NCBI GenBank assembly: GCA_963969395.1 | Contig: OZ017805.1 | Span: forward strand, 3,782,001-3,846,000 | Reading direction: 5' to 3' | Length of the DNA stretch: 64,000 nucleotides | From: Pseudoscleropodium purum | Taxonomy: Eukaryota; Streptophyta; Bryopsida; Hypnales; Brachytheciaceae | Shown: positions 35,621 through 47,690 of the stretch, one piece after another | Numbering within the stretch: the first letter of the stretch is position 1 | Layout: each line of letters starts with the position of its first letter | Program-made: the position numbers and the translations under genes | The notes under the pieces: generated by a model | Told to the model about the DNA's origin: nothing | The model's input: the letters and a program-made list of their open reading frames with translations, nothing else | The model's database searches: none

Positions 35621-35898
35621 GTCCCTGGACCCTTTCCGGTTTGTCATCATGAATCCGGTTTACCATCATAATCCGGTTCATCATCATCATCCGGTCCTAG
35701 ACCTAATCCGTGTTACATTCCGTTTCCGTCGTTAGTTACTCCTGACCGGATTAGATCCAAGAAGCCCACTACTTCACGTTCCGTGCTAATTCTGAGTTTT
35801 CCTTCCCCACCTAATCGGATCCGGTTAGCTAATGACTAGTTTCCGTTCCTATTTGGGTGTATACTAAGAAAATCAAAATTCTAAGCTGCGACATGCTC

Positions 35899-36592
35899 AT
35901 ACCCATTGCAATGATTAGGCTCTTGGCGTCGAGGTAAAAACTCACAACATCCACTTTCAATTTGAAATTTTAATAATTAATTTGGCACTTCTTTTGCAAG
36001 ATGGAATTTCAATGGTTTAGGTTTAGAAGGTAAAGGGGAAATAGCATTGTATTTAGAAAATGTTGGGTAGAGTTCATTAAAACAAAGATACTTGTTACAT
36101 GCGGTTTTGATCTTTATAGAAATCATTGACGATTTACAAGATGCAACAATGGAACTAAATGCCAAATCAAAAAAATTAGTGTCAAGTACAAACAATATCA
36201 AAAGAGAAACGAAGAATGATTAAAATTACAGTGATGGCAATCAATCTCTCAAGAATAATGTGATGAGCATGAACTAGCCTTGCTATCTGATGATTGTGAA
36301 TCTGACTACGGCACAATCATCTACAAATTGCAAAATGCAAGGATCTACCAATCGTGCCCTGGATGTTGGTTTTGGGTTCTAGTTTACAAGAACTCTAGAA
36401 ACTACCTTAGCATAAATAGGGAGGTGGAATGGTTTAGGGAGGCTAGGGTAGAACCTAGGTCTAGCAAAAAGTGGAATATGTCTAGAGTTCCTCACTTTTT
36501 GGGCTTGCCTACACACACGATGAAGTAAGGTATTAGATCTTAATCAATTTGAATGACCCATCAATTAGAGAAGAAAAAACAAAAAGGGAAAC
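35899..36592. other. No gene seen
   Basis: AT-rich flanking DNA. The small ORFs at 35977 (-) and 36280 (+) are unsupported. Confidence 0.4.
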
Positions 36593-37650
36593 TTAATTAT
36601 TGAATTGTGATTGCTTGACAATACATTGGATTGGTATGTCTTCTTTGTCCAAATTGATAAGAGCAATAGTAATGCGTGGCTGTTGAATTTGAGGATCTAC
36701 ATGTGAGCACATTACTAGTGCAATGAGGGCATCAAAAATCACTTTATCTTCTTTAAATGCAAGAATATAGCAACGTGTTGCAGAACAAGCTTGAATGGTG
36801 GATCCTACAATGATTAGTAACAATAGTCAAATGAAGAATCCAAAGGGAGAGTGTCATTGCAAATTATAGTGAATCCTAAAAGAAGAATCAACTAGAATAG
36901 CCTATAGCCATAGTGCAATCAACGACAACATCCTTGGGTTCTAATAGTCCTTCCACGAGCACTTGCATGAATTCCCTTGCCTTCTTCTAAAGACCCCGCC
37001 ATGGCATTGTTACTATTTATGCAAAGGTCATCTTTGTTATAGAAGTTTTGTAGGATGTTGACTTGATCAACATTGACACCTACTACAACATGTGATTGAA
37101 CAACCTACAATAGAAATTCCAAGTCAGTCTTTGGTCCTGATCCTTTGTGTACCAAGGAAATGGCAAAGCGCATAGTCTACAGGATATAATAGTTAGAACT
37201 ATTTTGAGTGGAAATTGAAATTGGTGAAAAACATTCTTATAAATAATATGAATATTACCGTCTTTGTTGGATCAATAGGCAAAGTGAGATGAAGATGATT
37301 CATGCCAAGCTAGGTGAAAAAAATGCAAAAACCATATGACTCGCAGCATCTAAATAGTTTACTACAATGGGGTTAGATGGGGTAGGATATATCACCAACA
37401 AGCTAGCCCTATCATGTAGATGCTTTTGTGCAAAATCAAAGACTGAAACCAACCAATCAGATGAGAACTCATTCCATTTTGGAATAGGTGCAAGTGGAGT
37501 CGAGACAATAGGCACGTGGAGGCCTTTAGGAACATCCACAATGATCAAGTCCACTACCTATTGTGTACTCAAGACCTTATCAAAGTATTGGTCCTTATTA
37601 GTGGAATACTACATGGCAATTGAATTTTAGAGACAATTAGATGAAATTTT
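36593..37650 (-). pseudogene. Possible class-beta DNA-adenine-methylase-like relic
   Basis: Reading the minus strand from about 37650, YFDKVLSTQxVVDLIIVDVPKG lies where the DPPY motif of N4/N6 DNA methylases would sit; DVPK would be a degraded form. Then comes SSDWLVSVFDFAQKHLHDRA, and near 36915 EFMQVLVEGLLEPKDVVVDC followed by TMAIG. After an intron-like gap of roughly 100 bp ending in TTGTAG comes STIQACSATRCYILAFKED. The order DPPY-like motif and then a VVDxTxxxG SAM-binding motif is that of circularly permuted (class beta) enzymes, whose C-terminal half reads GDxVxDPFxGSGT...A in intact members. The assignment is by pattern only. Catalysis would be lost. Confidence 0.35.
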
Positions 37651-37736
37651 GAGGAAGGCATATGAATTTAGAAGGGCAAGTAAAAATTAATATAGATAGT
37701 ATTAGGAGTGAATACATGGTTCTGTTCCAAGCATGT

Positions 37737-38957
37737 CCAAAAGAGTAGTTCTTTCTTCCCTAGACCATTTCTTGGATTTTCACCTTATAGGAACTGGTAG
37801 TAATTTACCATCTATATGAACGCTCGAATGTAGTCATCCACAATGGCCACATACAGATCGTTTCTTCATTTCTTAGATTGTTGCATCCATTTATTATGGA
37901 ATTTCTTGGGAAGATTGTAGGTAGGAACATGCACAAGTTCATTTGCAGATAGTCCATGTTCCTCAGAGCACGTGTCAAGTCTAATGACACTAATGAGTTT
38001 GAAAAAGTGGGTAATTCATGCATGTTCTTTCAACTTTGTACAAGAGGTATATATCAAATTAAAGAAACAAATATTCATTTCGTGAAAAAGATGATTCACT
38101 ATGCATAAATAAACTACAGAAGCAATACCTAAAGTTCTAAGAAATGAAATGAACTACTACACATAGGATGTTCAAGAATCTCACTAGATCCATGAATGCT
38201 CCCCATTGTTTGTAGCGGAAGTGCCAGAATGCTAACCACAATTCCAGATGATAGAGTCCCTCCTAAGTTGTGGCTTCAGAAGAATGCCACCATGTTTGAA
38301 TTGCATGGTACCTAGTCTCAAACTTCTACAAGGAGTTAGCATTTTTGTATTGCTTACACAACTTTTTGTGTTGCTCTTGAAGGTCATCACAAATGTCTGC
38401 TTTTGTGTGCTTCTCCAGTAATTGAGTGCAATGAAATAGATAGGTATGTTTCCAATTAGGTAAGGGATCAACTAGATAAGTGGTATTTTTATCACTTCCA
38501 TAAACAATTCGCACCACATTCTAGTTTGTTTGAGCCGAATCAGCCATGAAACCCTTGAAGTAAGGCAAGACAATGCCATATCTATTCATGACAGATTTTA
38601 GGTTCTTTTAGAAGTCATATAAGGCAACAATATCTTGTGATTGCATAGCCCACACCACAATTGTCATAACACGATAGTAAGTTGGATCATAAACATGACA
38701 AACAATTGTTGTCCATTGCTTCACTTGCTTGACATGATCAAACATGATCCAAGCATCTTCGAGGTCACCAACAAGTTGCATGCATGTCACCAAATTCACA
38801 CTACTACTTGGACCTACCTCCGACATTTTGAAGACATATATTTTTTCAATGTTTGACCCTTGCCCATGGAATTTGTTCTCCTAAACAAATGTCTATTTGC
38901 AACAATTACGCAACTTGGTGATGCTATCCATGACTCCAAAACGATGGAAGTACTTGA
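37737..38957 (-). pseudogene. Mutator-like transposase relic, copy 2 (internal fragment)
   Basis: Closely similar over its whole length to 5144-6412, about nine bases in ten by eye and on the same strand. It includes FHCTQLLEKHTKADICDDLQ (the CxFHWxQ block after the catalytic core) and WIMFDHVKQVKQWTTIVCHV. The position of the first catalytic Asp reads WAMQSQD, the same Asp-to-Ala change as in copy 1, whereas copy 3 has CDMQSKD. Copies 1 and 2 therefore descend from one already inactive sequence. The similarity ends abruptly at both sides, so this is a truncated duplicate. Confidence 0.65.
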
Positions 38958-38977
38958 ATTGATGGTGATTGGACTAA

Positions 38978-39482
38978 TTGCTTGAATTCCTCTCATGTGC
39001 AAAGTTGGGATGCTCAAGGATGGTTTCAGAGAGCACTACTTTTGTGGTTGTAGAAATGAAGGAAATGGAAAACAAGGCTAATTGGGTGTATGATGGTGTG
39101 TCATTAGATTTAGGAGACTTGGTTGAGGTAGGTGACAATTTTATGATACCTATAGAGGAGGGAAATGAAGATGGTGTAGATTATTACATTCTATAGTGTA
39201 CACGATCTAAGTTTGAGCTTTAGGAGCCCCTAAATTATCCCTGGAAGGATCTTTGCTTTAGGGGATGAGGTCTTAAAGGCAAAATACTTCAAGAAATATG
39301 GACATGGAGACAAAATGTACATATGTTGCGATAAAGTTGTAGATGCACATGTGGATGGACATCTTGTTAGGGCATGCAAATTTCCCATGGTTCTTACACC
39401 TCATAGGGCCAAGGGCTCTCCAGTTTACAAGCTATCTAGTAAAAGTTTGAGAGTATGTGAAGATGCTTTGCGAGATTGGTGA
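38978..39482 (+). pseudogene. Decayed unknown ORF with LGDLVEVGDNF motif
   Basis: A 72-codon ORF (VYDGVSLDLGDLVEVGDNFM, EEGNEDGVDYYIL) ends in TAG at 39194. Coding-like sequence continues with one frame change as FALGDEVLKAKYFKKYGHGD and LVRACKFPM to 39482. Two successive GD-V-E/L blocks and a closing LVRA-KF could suggest a small beta-rich chromatin-reader domain such as BAH, but I cannot confirm it. It lies on the opposite strand to the Mutator fragment and begins where that fragment ends. Confidence 0.35.
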
Positions 39483-40525
39483 GCATTCCATGAGGAATAG
39501 TTCCCTTGTACTAACAATATTTCTTGATACTACTAGCACTTATCATGTCTTACATTGAGTGCTTGTGAATGCTCTTCATACTTTAATTTAAGGGCCATGC
39601 AATGTAGTTTGTTATCACACTTCACTTTCCTTACATCATAGATACTAAGTTCACTAACCATTAAATTTTTTTTCTTGCAAGTCTGAGTTATAAATTTAAC
39701 GATAATACCACAATAATTTAACATCTATGTCAATTCAAAGTACATCTTACATTTTTAGCTTATGGTTTAGTATTCTTTTGATACTTGAGAATACTTGAAG
39801 TACTATTTTAAGTACTATTTTCAATAGTTTTGACAGTCTTTTAGTAGTATTTTGAGTATTTTCTACATACTTTGGGAGTACTTGGATGTAATTGGGGGGT
39901 TTGAAGGTGTACTTTGGGATACTGTTTATTGTATTGTGGGTAATGTGGGCTACTTTGGGGGTATTTAGAGGTACTTTGGGTTCTTCAAGTGTACTTTGGA
40001 GAACTTTGGAATGCTATGAAAGTTCTTTGATTTTAATTAGAATTTGATGTAGTAGTAAACTTGGTAGTATTCTTTTAAAAATGCCTCGATTCCTCTATGT
40101 AATCTAGAACCTTAAGTTTCTATTTAACATATATTCAAGGTTTAGTGTAGGTGCTAAGTACTCAAAAAGATTGTATTATTGTAAGAATTAAGTATTAAAA
40201 AATATTGAATTGTTGAAAGACATGAGTATTTTGAAATACTATAAATCTTGCTATTGTCAAGCATTGAGTATTTTGTTTTTAAGTAATGGGCGTATGGTTC
40301 AATGTCTTCAATCACATTCTACTAGGCCCTTTCCAAAATCATCAATGTTTTACATACTAACTTCACTATCTAATATCCTACCTTTTTCATCTAATTTCAA
40401 TTTTTTTTTCGTTTGAAAGACCACTCCATCCTAAGCCATTAAAATTCTATTTTTTTTACAAGAGAGGTTTTATTCCTACCAAAGTGACTCCCACATTTGC
40501 AAACAAAAGATGGTAGATCAGGGTC
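39483..40525. other. No gene; TACTTTGGG-type degenerate repeat at 39780-40030
   Basis: Mostly AT-rich. Between about 39780 and 40030 the plus strand carries many variants of (G)TACTTTGGG and TACTTGA at irregular spacing, apparently a heavily degenerate short tandem repeat. Confidence 0.4.
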
Positions 40526-41445
40526 TACAAAGCTAAATCATAACTATAGTCTAAAGTTAACTCGTCATGCCTTAAGATAATCCAATTGGTAAAGAATGCA
40601 ATCTGGTATAGGCTCTTGTTCTATTCATCAATCTATACTATAATCTTGATCAAATTAGCGTCTTCACACTTACATCCAACTTCCACCTCATTAGCCACAA
40701 ATGAATGCTAGAATAGATTGAAATACAATGGTAATGCACAACAAATGTGGATTACAAACCTATGGTTTACAAATTGTGCCACATTGCCAAACAAAGACGA
40801 ATCCAAACAGAGCATAGTGTTGTCATCAAGCTTGGATTTGGTGGCCTTATCAACATTCAATTACATTGCAAAGGATGACCCAACTAGGGCTACAAGATTT
40901 CTACCTATCATCTCTACATTTGTGAGAATCTCCCCAACCAAATCAAACACAAATGCACCTTTTGGGATGGACTTACTTGCCCTAACCCCCCATTCAACCA
41001 TGCTCGTATAGAAAATCTCTACTTTATACTTCATCCCCTATTGAATAACATGACTACCACATTTATTGTGGCATCTACACCTTACACTGCATTCTCTAAT
41101 GAATTTCCATGACATACATTTTCCATTCAAGGCATTGGATTTGTAGACACCTTGCTGGAGAAAGGATTCTTTGAGGATGCCACCTTCCTTATAGGCAAAC
41201 TCTCTACCGGTTGCCTTTCCACATTCATAGGGGAAATGACTTGTTCAATAATTCGGGATCTCACATTCACAAAATAAGCCCAACTTTGGTGAGAAAAGGC
41301 TTAAATTTAGAAAAGCCTTCTCGTGAATCTTGCTGGTAGACATATACCGAAATGTCATCATATACGCATTTGGATCACAAACTGGAACCGAGATAGGCTC
41401 CATCTCCCTTGATACATCTCAAGGGTCAAACCAAGGCCTAGCTTG
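40526..41445 (-). pseudogene. SUVR-like histone H3K9 methyltransferase (pre-SET/SET) pseudogene
   Basis: A single minus-strand frame, with three stops, reads through a Cys-rich pre-SET region (CECEIPNY, GGILKESFLQQGVYKSNALN, FIRECSVRCRCHNKCGSHVI) into a SET domain: YTSMVEWGVRASKSIPKGAF, VFDLVGEILTN, MLCLDSSLFGNVAQFVNHR, then CEDANLIKI, YQIAFFTNWI and, after a frameshift, TLDYSYD. These correspond to the known SET motifs GWG(V/L)R, KGAFVxExVGE, GNVxRFINHRC and ELTxDYxxD. The spacing fits the plant SUVR1/2/4 branch. About 90 bp (40669-40758) interrupt FVNHR and CEDANL and look like a decayed intron, so this is not a processed copy. The N-terminus and post-SET region are absent. No active enzyme can be made. 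Confidence 0.75.
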
Positions 41446-41774
41446 GTATGGTATCCAGGCCAACAAAAAAACCATATAAGCGTTAAGAGCACAAAACAAA
41501 TACCCCACACTTCAAGGGCCTTAAACTAGCAATGTAACTACAACCATGATCTCTATACTAAACCTCGTGCATGGATAACTTAAAAACTTCAATGCAAAAA
41601 AACACCAATGAAGAGCAACATAAGTGGTGAATCATGATGAATGCATGGCTTTGATCAATTGCCTCATTGCCATTTGCAAGAGGATAAATACATAAATATG
41701 AATAAATCTACTACATATATTAAATTTGATTAGGTGGCATGACACTTCTTCCACTTTTTTATTTGTCTAGTAGG
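41446..41774. other. No gene seen
   Basis: AT-rich spacer between the SET pseudogene and the acidic ORF. A short continuation of the SET-gene frame (upstream residues) may extend a little way into it. Confidence 0.35.
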
Positions 41775-43047
41775 CTATTGTTTCTCTTGTGACCTTTTCT
41801 TTATTCTACATGCTGAAATTCTCGCCTTTGGTGGGACCTTAGTCCCTTCTCTTTCCTCAAGACCTACTTCACTACTAGCCTCACCCCCATCATCCTCTCT
41901 GTCTTTACCACTAACCTCTCCCCCATCTTCACTGTCGCCTTTACCCCTATCTTCACCACCTTGCAGCTTCACCATCTTAGAAAGGGCATCTAGAGTGGTA
42001 GCATGTGGACTGTGTAGGTTCTCTAGTGACGTGGGGAAGTCTCCTTCTCCTTAAGCAACTTCCTTGCTCTTCTTCCACTTCTTGGATCCACTAAAATGGT
42101 GCTTCTTCACAATCACCCTCTTGGCTTGCTCCACTTGCACGTCTTCCATCTCATCAATAGCTTCCACCACTTCTACTCCCTTTTATTTGTCCAAATCTTC
42201 CACCCTTTAGCTTGGCATATTCAATATTCTTCTCTTTCTAGAGAACACTAGTGCACATGTCAACAAACTTCTCTACACTAGACTTGCATTGCCCTCCTAC
42301 TATCTTGGCCTCATTAGTTTGTGCTCTAGCTTTTTGGATCAGAGTGCATCCTTCCAAGCAATCCAAACTAGGAATGTCTTCTTCTAAGAGCATATCGCTA
42401 GTCTCAACCCTTTTCCTATGTTGGACATGAAAAATACCCACCGTAGGTTGCTGTTGCACTTCCTCCTCTATTACATATTGATCTTGAATGTCTCTAATCA
42501 CCTCTGCATCCTCTTCTATACCAACCTTTGACTGTAGAACCACCTTTAGTGCTAGAGTATGTTGGGCAGGGGAAGTAGAAATGTCTTCAGGACCCCGACT
42601 AATCACCTCCGTTTCCAGCGACTCTTTAGGGCTCATGATCTTAGCACTAGAGACCTTGTAAGTAGGGAATCTTCTAGAAATCATTCCTCTAACATCCTTC
42701 TCCTTTGAATCTTTATAGTCTTTAGAATCTAGAAACTTTTCAAGTGCAAAATCTGCTTCTTGGGCACTTAACAGAGTTGTTCCAGAACTATCTAGCAAAT
42801 TCACCATTGTAGTCTGCTCACTATCACTAGATATTTCATCTCTACTATGTAGCTTAGGCTCTTTGCCCTTCCCATGTACTCCACCTGCCTTAAAGCACTC
42901 AAATAAAATCTCATCTTCCCTTGGTTGCTTAGGGTTCTTTTTTCTCAGTCTCTGAAGGTCTCCCTTGTAGGTCACGTCCCTCCCACTCCCTTGCAAAGGA
43001 TCAGATCCGAGAACATTAGAGATTGTCAGGCCACGCGTGCCACTCAT
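41775..43047 (-). pseudogene. Acidic, Ser/Glu-rich protein relic, unrecognised
   Basis: An open frame of 269 codons from ATG 43047 (MSGTRGLTISNVLGSDPLQG) ends at 42238. A further coding-like stretch with frame changes (SKMVKLQGGEDRGKGDSEDG and a Glu/Asp/Gly-rich tail ending in SACRIKKRSQEKQ) follows to 41775. The protein is charged and probably largely disordered, with QRLRKKNPKQPRED near the start. No domain is recognised. It may be a transposon-associated gene like others here; the ORF length alone in AT-rich DNA supports former coding. Confidence 0.4.
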
Positions 43048-45028
43048 GTTCCTTCCTGACCTTATTGCTTAACTAACATCACCTTCAATAAAACTTTTTG
43101 GGGAATATCCTAATGCAAGGTGAATAAACTTGTGGTCCATGAAGCTTGCAACCTAAAGATATCCATAGAAATAGCTCAATTATGTAAGGAACTATAAATT
43201 AAATTGAACTTTTAATACATGCTATACAAGTATGATGCAAACATATGTTTAGATAAATGACACTCTTTACACATAGACATCAATACCAATAACATTAAAT
43301 GATTCTACTTCACAAATGAAAAGTATCAGAAGTACATCAAGTGAAAACCTAACAAAATTGCAACTCTTACCTAAAAATAAACAATGAGTACAAAGTGAGA
43401 GTACTAGCACCCTGAGTATTAGATGCACATTCAATATATGAATATGAGAACCTAAAAAATGTATAACAAATACTATAATGCTTGTGAAAATGTACAACAA
43501 GAACTGTGATGCCCTCATGTTCACTTCTTGTACTAAAGAAAAAGTAATTCTTAAATAGACTCTATGTACAGAACATGTAATAATCTCATATTTTATACTC
43601 TGCATACATAAGAGGTAGAAAACCAATATAGTAGTAATACTAAGTGTATTCAACCTTGTCCTTATATCAAGAAATTTTAGAATAGTATAAGTATATTAAG
43701 TATAATTTCATTTTCCATCTAGTAGTGACGTTACTATTCTTGCCAATTGGATATAATAAAGAACCCAATGAACAAAATGAATTCAAAATAACTTCTAACA
43801 TTGGTACTTGTTTACTTATGTTCGGTAAGGTACATACCTTAAATTGTATATGGCTTAGTTCATAAGCATACCTTTGACTATAAAATAATTACTTGTTGTA
43901 CTTATGGCATATTCAAAGTCATTTTTGAATTGTTAAAGACTGAACTATACTTTTGTGAGTGTTCAAAACTCCACCTTCAAGTTCCAACATACACAACCAA
44001 GATCTATTATAATTGGGTCAATTCTATGAGTGAATGGTTTGTAGAAAACAAGCTGCCTTCCAAGCAATGGAACTTTTTTACTAAATCTTACTTTTATTCC
44101 TAATGAAGAGTTGTAAAATTCAAGCAAATCTTGACTATCGAAATGGATTGAGGTTTTTTGAATGTAATTTTCTTATCAAGGTTGACTTTAAGGGATTGGA
44201 TCAAACTGAGTTGGTACTATCCTTCAAATTTCCCCTAAAAAACTAAACACTGTTTAGGTTCAAACTTGAAAATGTCTATAAGGATTGAATAGTATTTCCA
44301 AAAGGTTCTATTCTTTAAGTATTCTCTAATTTTACCTTATGAATTTAATGCCGATTCTTAGGTAAGAAGGTTATGCGATTTTAATACTTTTTCAATACTT
44401 TTTGTGCTAATAATCCCTTTATTCTTCTTGATGTAGTTCTTGGTCAATCCTTATTGGTTGTATATTTTTTTCAAACTTCCTAATGATTTTTTCCTTAATT
44501 TTTCAACTAGCTTGCATATAATTAATCCTACCTCTAAGGTTTATGTTTTTCTTTTTTTCTTTTTTAAGCTTTTCATACCCAAGTACCAAAATTAGGTGGG
44601 ATGATATAATAGGTTATTTTAAACAAATTATTTTGCCAAGAAGTAAATAATAAGACTATGAAGCCATTGAAAAATTCCTAATGCCTCTATTTTTTTCTTT
44701 AAAAATATAGGTTTTTTTAACATTATATTTTTTTTACTTTATTTTTTCCTCAAAAATAAAGGTCTACAAACAAATAAGGGATTTAATGATTTCTTTTGAG
44801 CAAAGGCTTTCTCCCAACCCTATTTGTATAAGGCTATAGCATGTCTAAATGAGATAAATTGACACTTGTCTATTTCTTCTAGTAGATTTGGAACAAGTAT
44901 GTGTAGTCAACATATGTGCTAATTTTTCCATTACAGCTCTTAGTACTATGTATGTGCCAAAATCTTTATAGATTGATGGCATAAGTATCAAATTGATGTT
45001 CCATTTGGTTAATGTACTATATATTACT

Positions 45029-45146
45029 AGAAGGATCTTTCTAAAGATTTTCTAATGTGAAAGCTTATTAAATTAAGCTAAGTCATTAGAAAGATCTTTC
45101 CAAAGATTCTTTAATGTAAAAGCTCAATAAATTAAGCTAAATCGTT
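45029..45146. repeat. Two-copy tandem duplication, period 59 bp
   Basis: AGAAGGATCTTTC...AAATTAAGCTAAGTCATT is repeated as AGAAAGATCTTTC...AAATTAAGCTAAATCGTT directly after it, with a few substitutions. Confidence 0.7.
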
Positions 45147-47446
45147 ATTGACAATTTTAATTCACCACCATCCAATGGAATAGGAAGTGGCCTGGATGGT
45201 TTGACAATTCATTTAATTCAACATGTGGCTATACTTGAATTTATTACAATATCTTTAATAAGTTAGCTAATATGGACCGGCCCTAGTGCCTCAGCTACTT
45301 AATGTTTATCGTCTAAATTCACAAGGGCTAAGTGATTATAGATTGCAAGTTGTGCTACACCTTGTATCTTTTCTCAAGGGAGTTTTTTCTGCTTACGATA
45401 AGTACTATATAAGACAAGAAGTAGAATATGGCTTTATCCCATTTGCAATCGAGTAGCTAGGTTACTATGGAGAAACTGTTGTGTTTTTTATTATGTGTTT
45501 GGTAATAGATATACAATTGTTGTTCTTTTCTTCCATGTGAAAATTATAACACATTGTTAGTAAGCTTAAAACACCTCGCATACAATTTCTAACCTCATTT
45601 TTTGATGTTGGTTTTCCATGGGTGCAAGTGAGGCTTACTACCTCAGGGAATGATAGAACTACATAATACATTTTCTATTACCCCAAAACACATCTTTCTT
45701 TGGAAACTTTGAAGAGCTTGGACACTTTTTTCTACATTTTTCTTTCATATGATATATTTGGTGTAGACTAGATGAGTTATCTCTTGCTTTTTTAATAAAG
45801 CTTTGACATAATTTACTTACCAAAAAGGTTGGAATGAATACTATTGGGTATCTTCTAGTTTTAAGCTTGACAAATATGAGTGTTTGATTTAGACATGCAT
45901 CTTCTAAGTAAATGCATGGATATACTTGTGAAGTAACTTGGGTCAACAATATATAAGTTTGATACCAAATAAGATGTAGATTGGAATAGGAGAGGATCAA
46001 AGTAGTGCCTATTAAAAGGATGCACCAAACAAACCTTTTTTTTTTTTTTTTATCTATGTTGATACTTCGATAATTTCTTGATTAACTAGTAGGAATTTAT
46101 TTGCTTATTGACTTTACCACTCAATTTTTGCTTTTCGTTAATCACTTAATTTAAATCTATCTTGGTAGTTTATTAGTTTACCATATAGAGTAAAAATATA
46201 AATTCCATTTTACTTTTTAGTAAATGTTATTCATGAAAGAATTTTGACTGTTGACCAATTAACCAAAATTCTTAAATAATTCTTGTTTACCCTGGAAGTT
46301 TGAAATTTACTTCTAGTTTGACCTTCTTTGACTTCTACTTTTGTCTTGGAAATTTATTCTATTCTGGTTTTTGAGATTCCTCCAAAATATTCTTTTGGAT
46401 GAATATTTATAATTTCATCTAATTTTTAGTTAATATTAATTTCTTCGTAACTTCTTTAATAACTACCGGTTTTTGACGTGTGACATATGGTTGGAAGGCT
46501 AATAGGATTATCTACTTGATTCTAAATTTTAACTCTATCTTATAAATAGTGCTAAAGTCTGATCTTCACTTCTAACTATGGCCTTAATTGCTAAGGAAAT
46601 TGAAATTCTAATAGAAAATATAATTAAAGGTGGGTTTTAAGTGCTAACCTCCACATCATTGATATTCTCCCCTTTGGTTTGCAATTCGGATTCGATAGCT
46701 TGGTTATACATTCTGTTCTTTTTCCACATACTCCTTCATGTATATTTGAATCTTGGTATTTGTAGGTGAGGTGGTCAAGTCCTACTTCCCACTCACACTT
46801 CTAAACATCCATTGCTTGTTCTAAGTTGAATTTTTATGTGATGTTACATAGTTTCTTTCTAATTTTTTTCTTTTTCTTTTAGAAGTCCTTATTTTCTACA
46901 TCAAATCTTTGAAAATCTTAATTTTTGGAAGTATTTGCTAAGTATTTCAAAGTCAAATTAACTCCAACTAAGCCTTTCTAACCTTTCTCTAATTTAGCTA
47001 ATCTATAGAATTCTTCTCAAGTCAATCAATTCTTTAGATTTTTTTTATGTATTGACTTTTGAATTCAATCTAAAATTATGGCAAAAAAGTCAAATTATCA
47101 TTTTTTATTGCATTTCCTACTACTAGTGGCTTCTATTCCTTTCTCTCAACTACTAAAGGAACTTCTATCATTCAAACATCTATTATGTTTGTATTTGTTG
47201 TGAGTGGAGGGAGGTTTTGATTGTTTTGTATTTGATTTATAATGGAGATCCAATACTCACAAGCAGTTCAAAGCTTTGGAGGGAACTACAGGCTCTAGAG
47301 CTCTCAAGTAGCCAGGTCCAACCTAATTGATTGAGGTAGCAGACCTCCTTTTCATTTGTCACAACCCAATACAGCAGTGAGTGGTATGGCTCATTTAATA
47401 AATTCATATTTTTACTTATTAATCGATTTCTCACTAATTCTCTCTC

Positions 47447-47690
47447 ACATTGATTGAACTTCCTTGGGCTTCCTTGAATGAATTCAGATTTTGGTCAATT
47501 AAAGGATTATTGGATCACTCTCTTCACTTTGATTTAGCTTTTTTGAGGCTTTCTTTGAATGAATTCAAATTTTGGTCAATTATTGAATTCCTAGATGACT
47601 ATCCTCACTCTGATTTAGCTTCTTGAGACTTCTTTTGAATGAATCTAGATTTTGGTCAAATAATTGATCTTCTCTAATTTTAAGTTCCAC
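47447..47690. repeat. Three-copy degenerate tandem repeat, about 95 bp
   Basis: Each unit contains a CTTC/CTTTGAATGAATTCA-like block followed by ATTTTGGTCAATTA and a CACT(T/C)TGATTTAGCTT block. Units begin near 47447, 47540 and 47630. Confidence 0.6.

Larger units (their letters stand above)
32593..35893 (-). mobile_element. 3.3-kb LTR-like element, copy 2
   Basis: Same termini (TGTCGCAGC ... GCTGCGACA) and near-identical sequence to copy 1, here 3301 bp, flanked by a perfect 5-bp duplication TGCTC (32588-32592 and 35894-35898). The different duplication proves an independent insertion. The two copies differ by scattered substitutions and a few small indels, for example one extra GGATCC-type unit near 33730, so both insertions are fairly recent compared with the relics around them. 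Confidence 0.78.

Noticed and set aside
43267..43653. 128-codon hydrophobic minus-strand ORF
   Set aside because: Hydrophobicity follows from AT-rich codons; no motif, signal pattern or homologue in the window.
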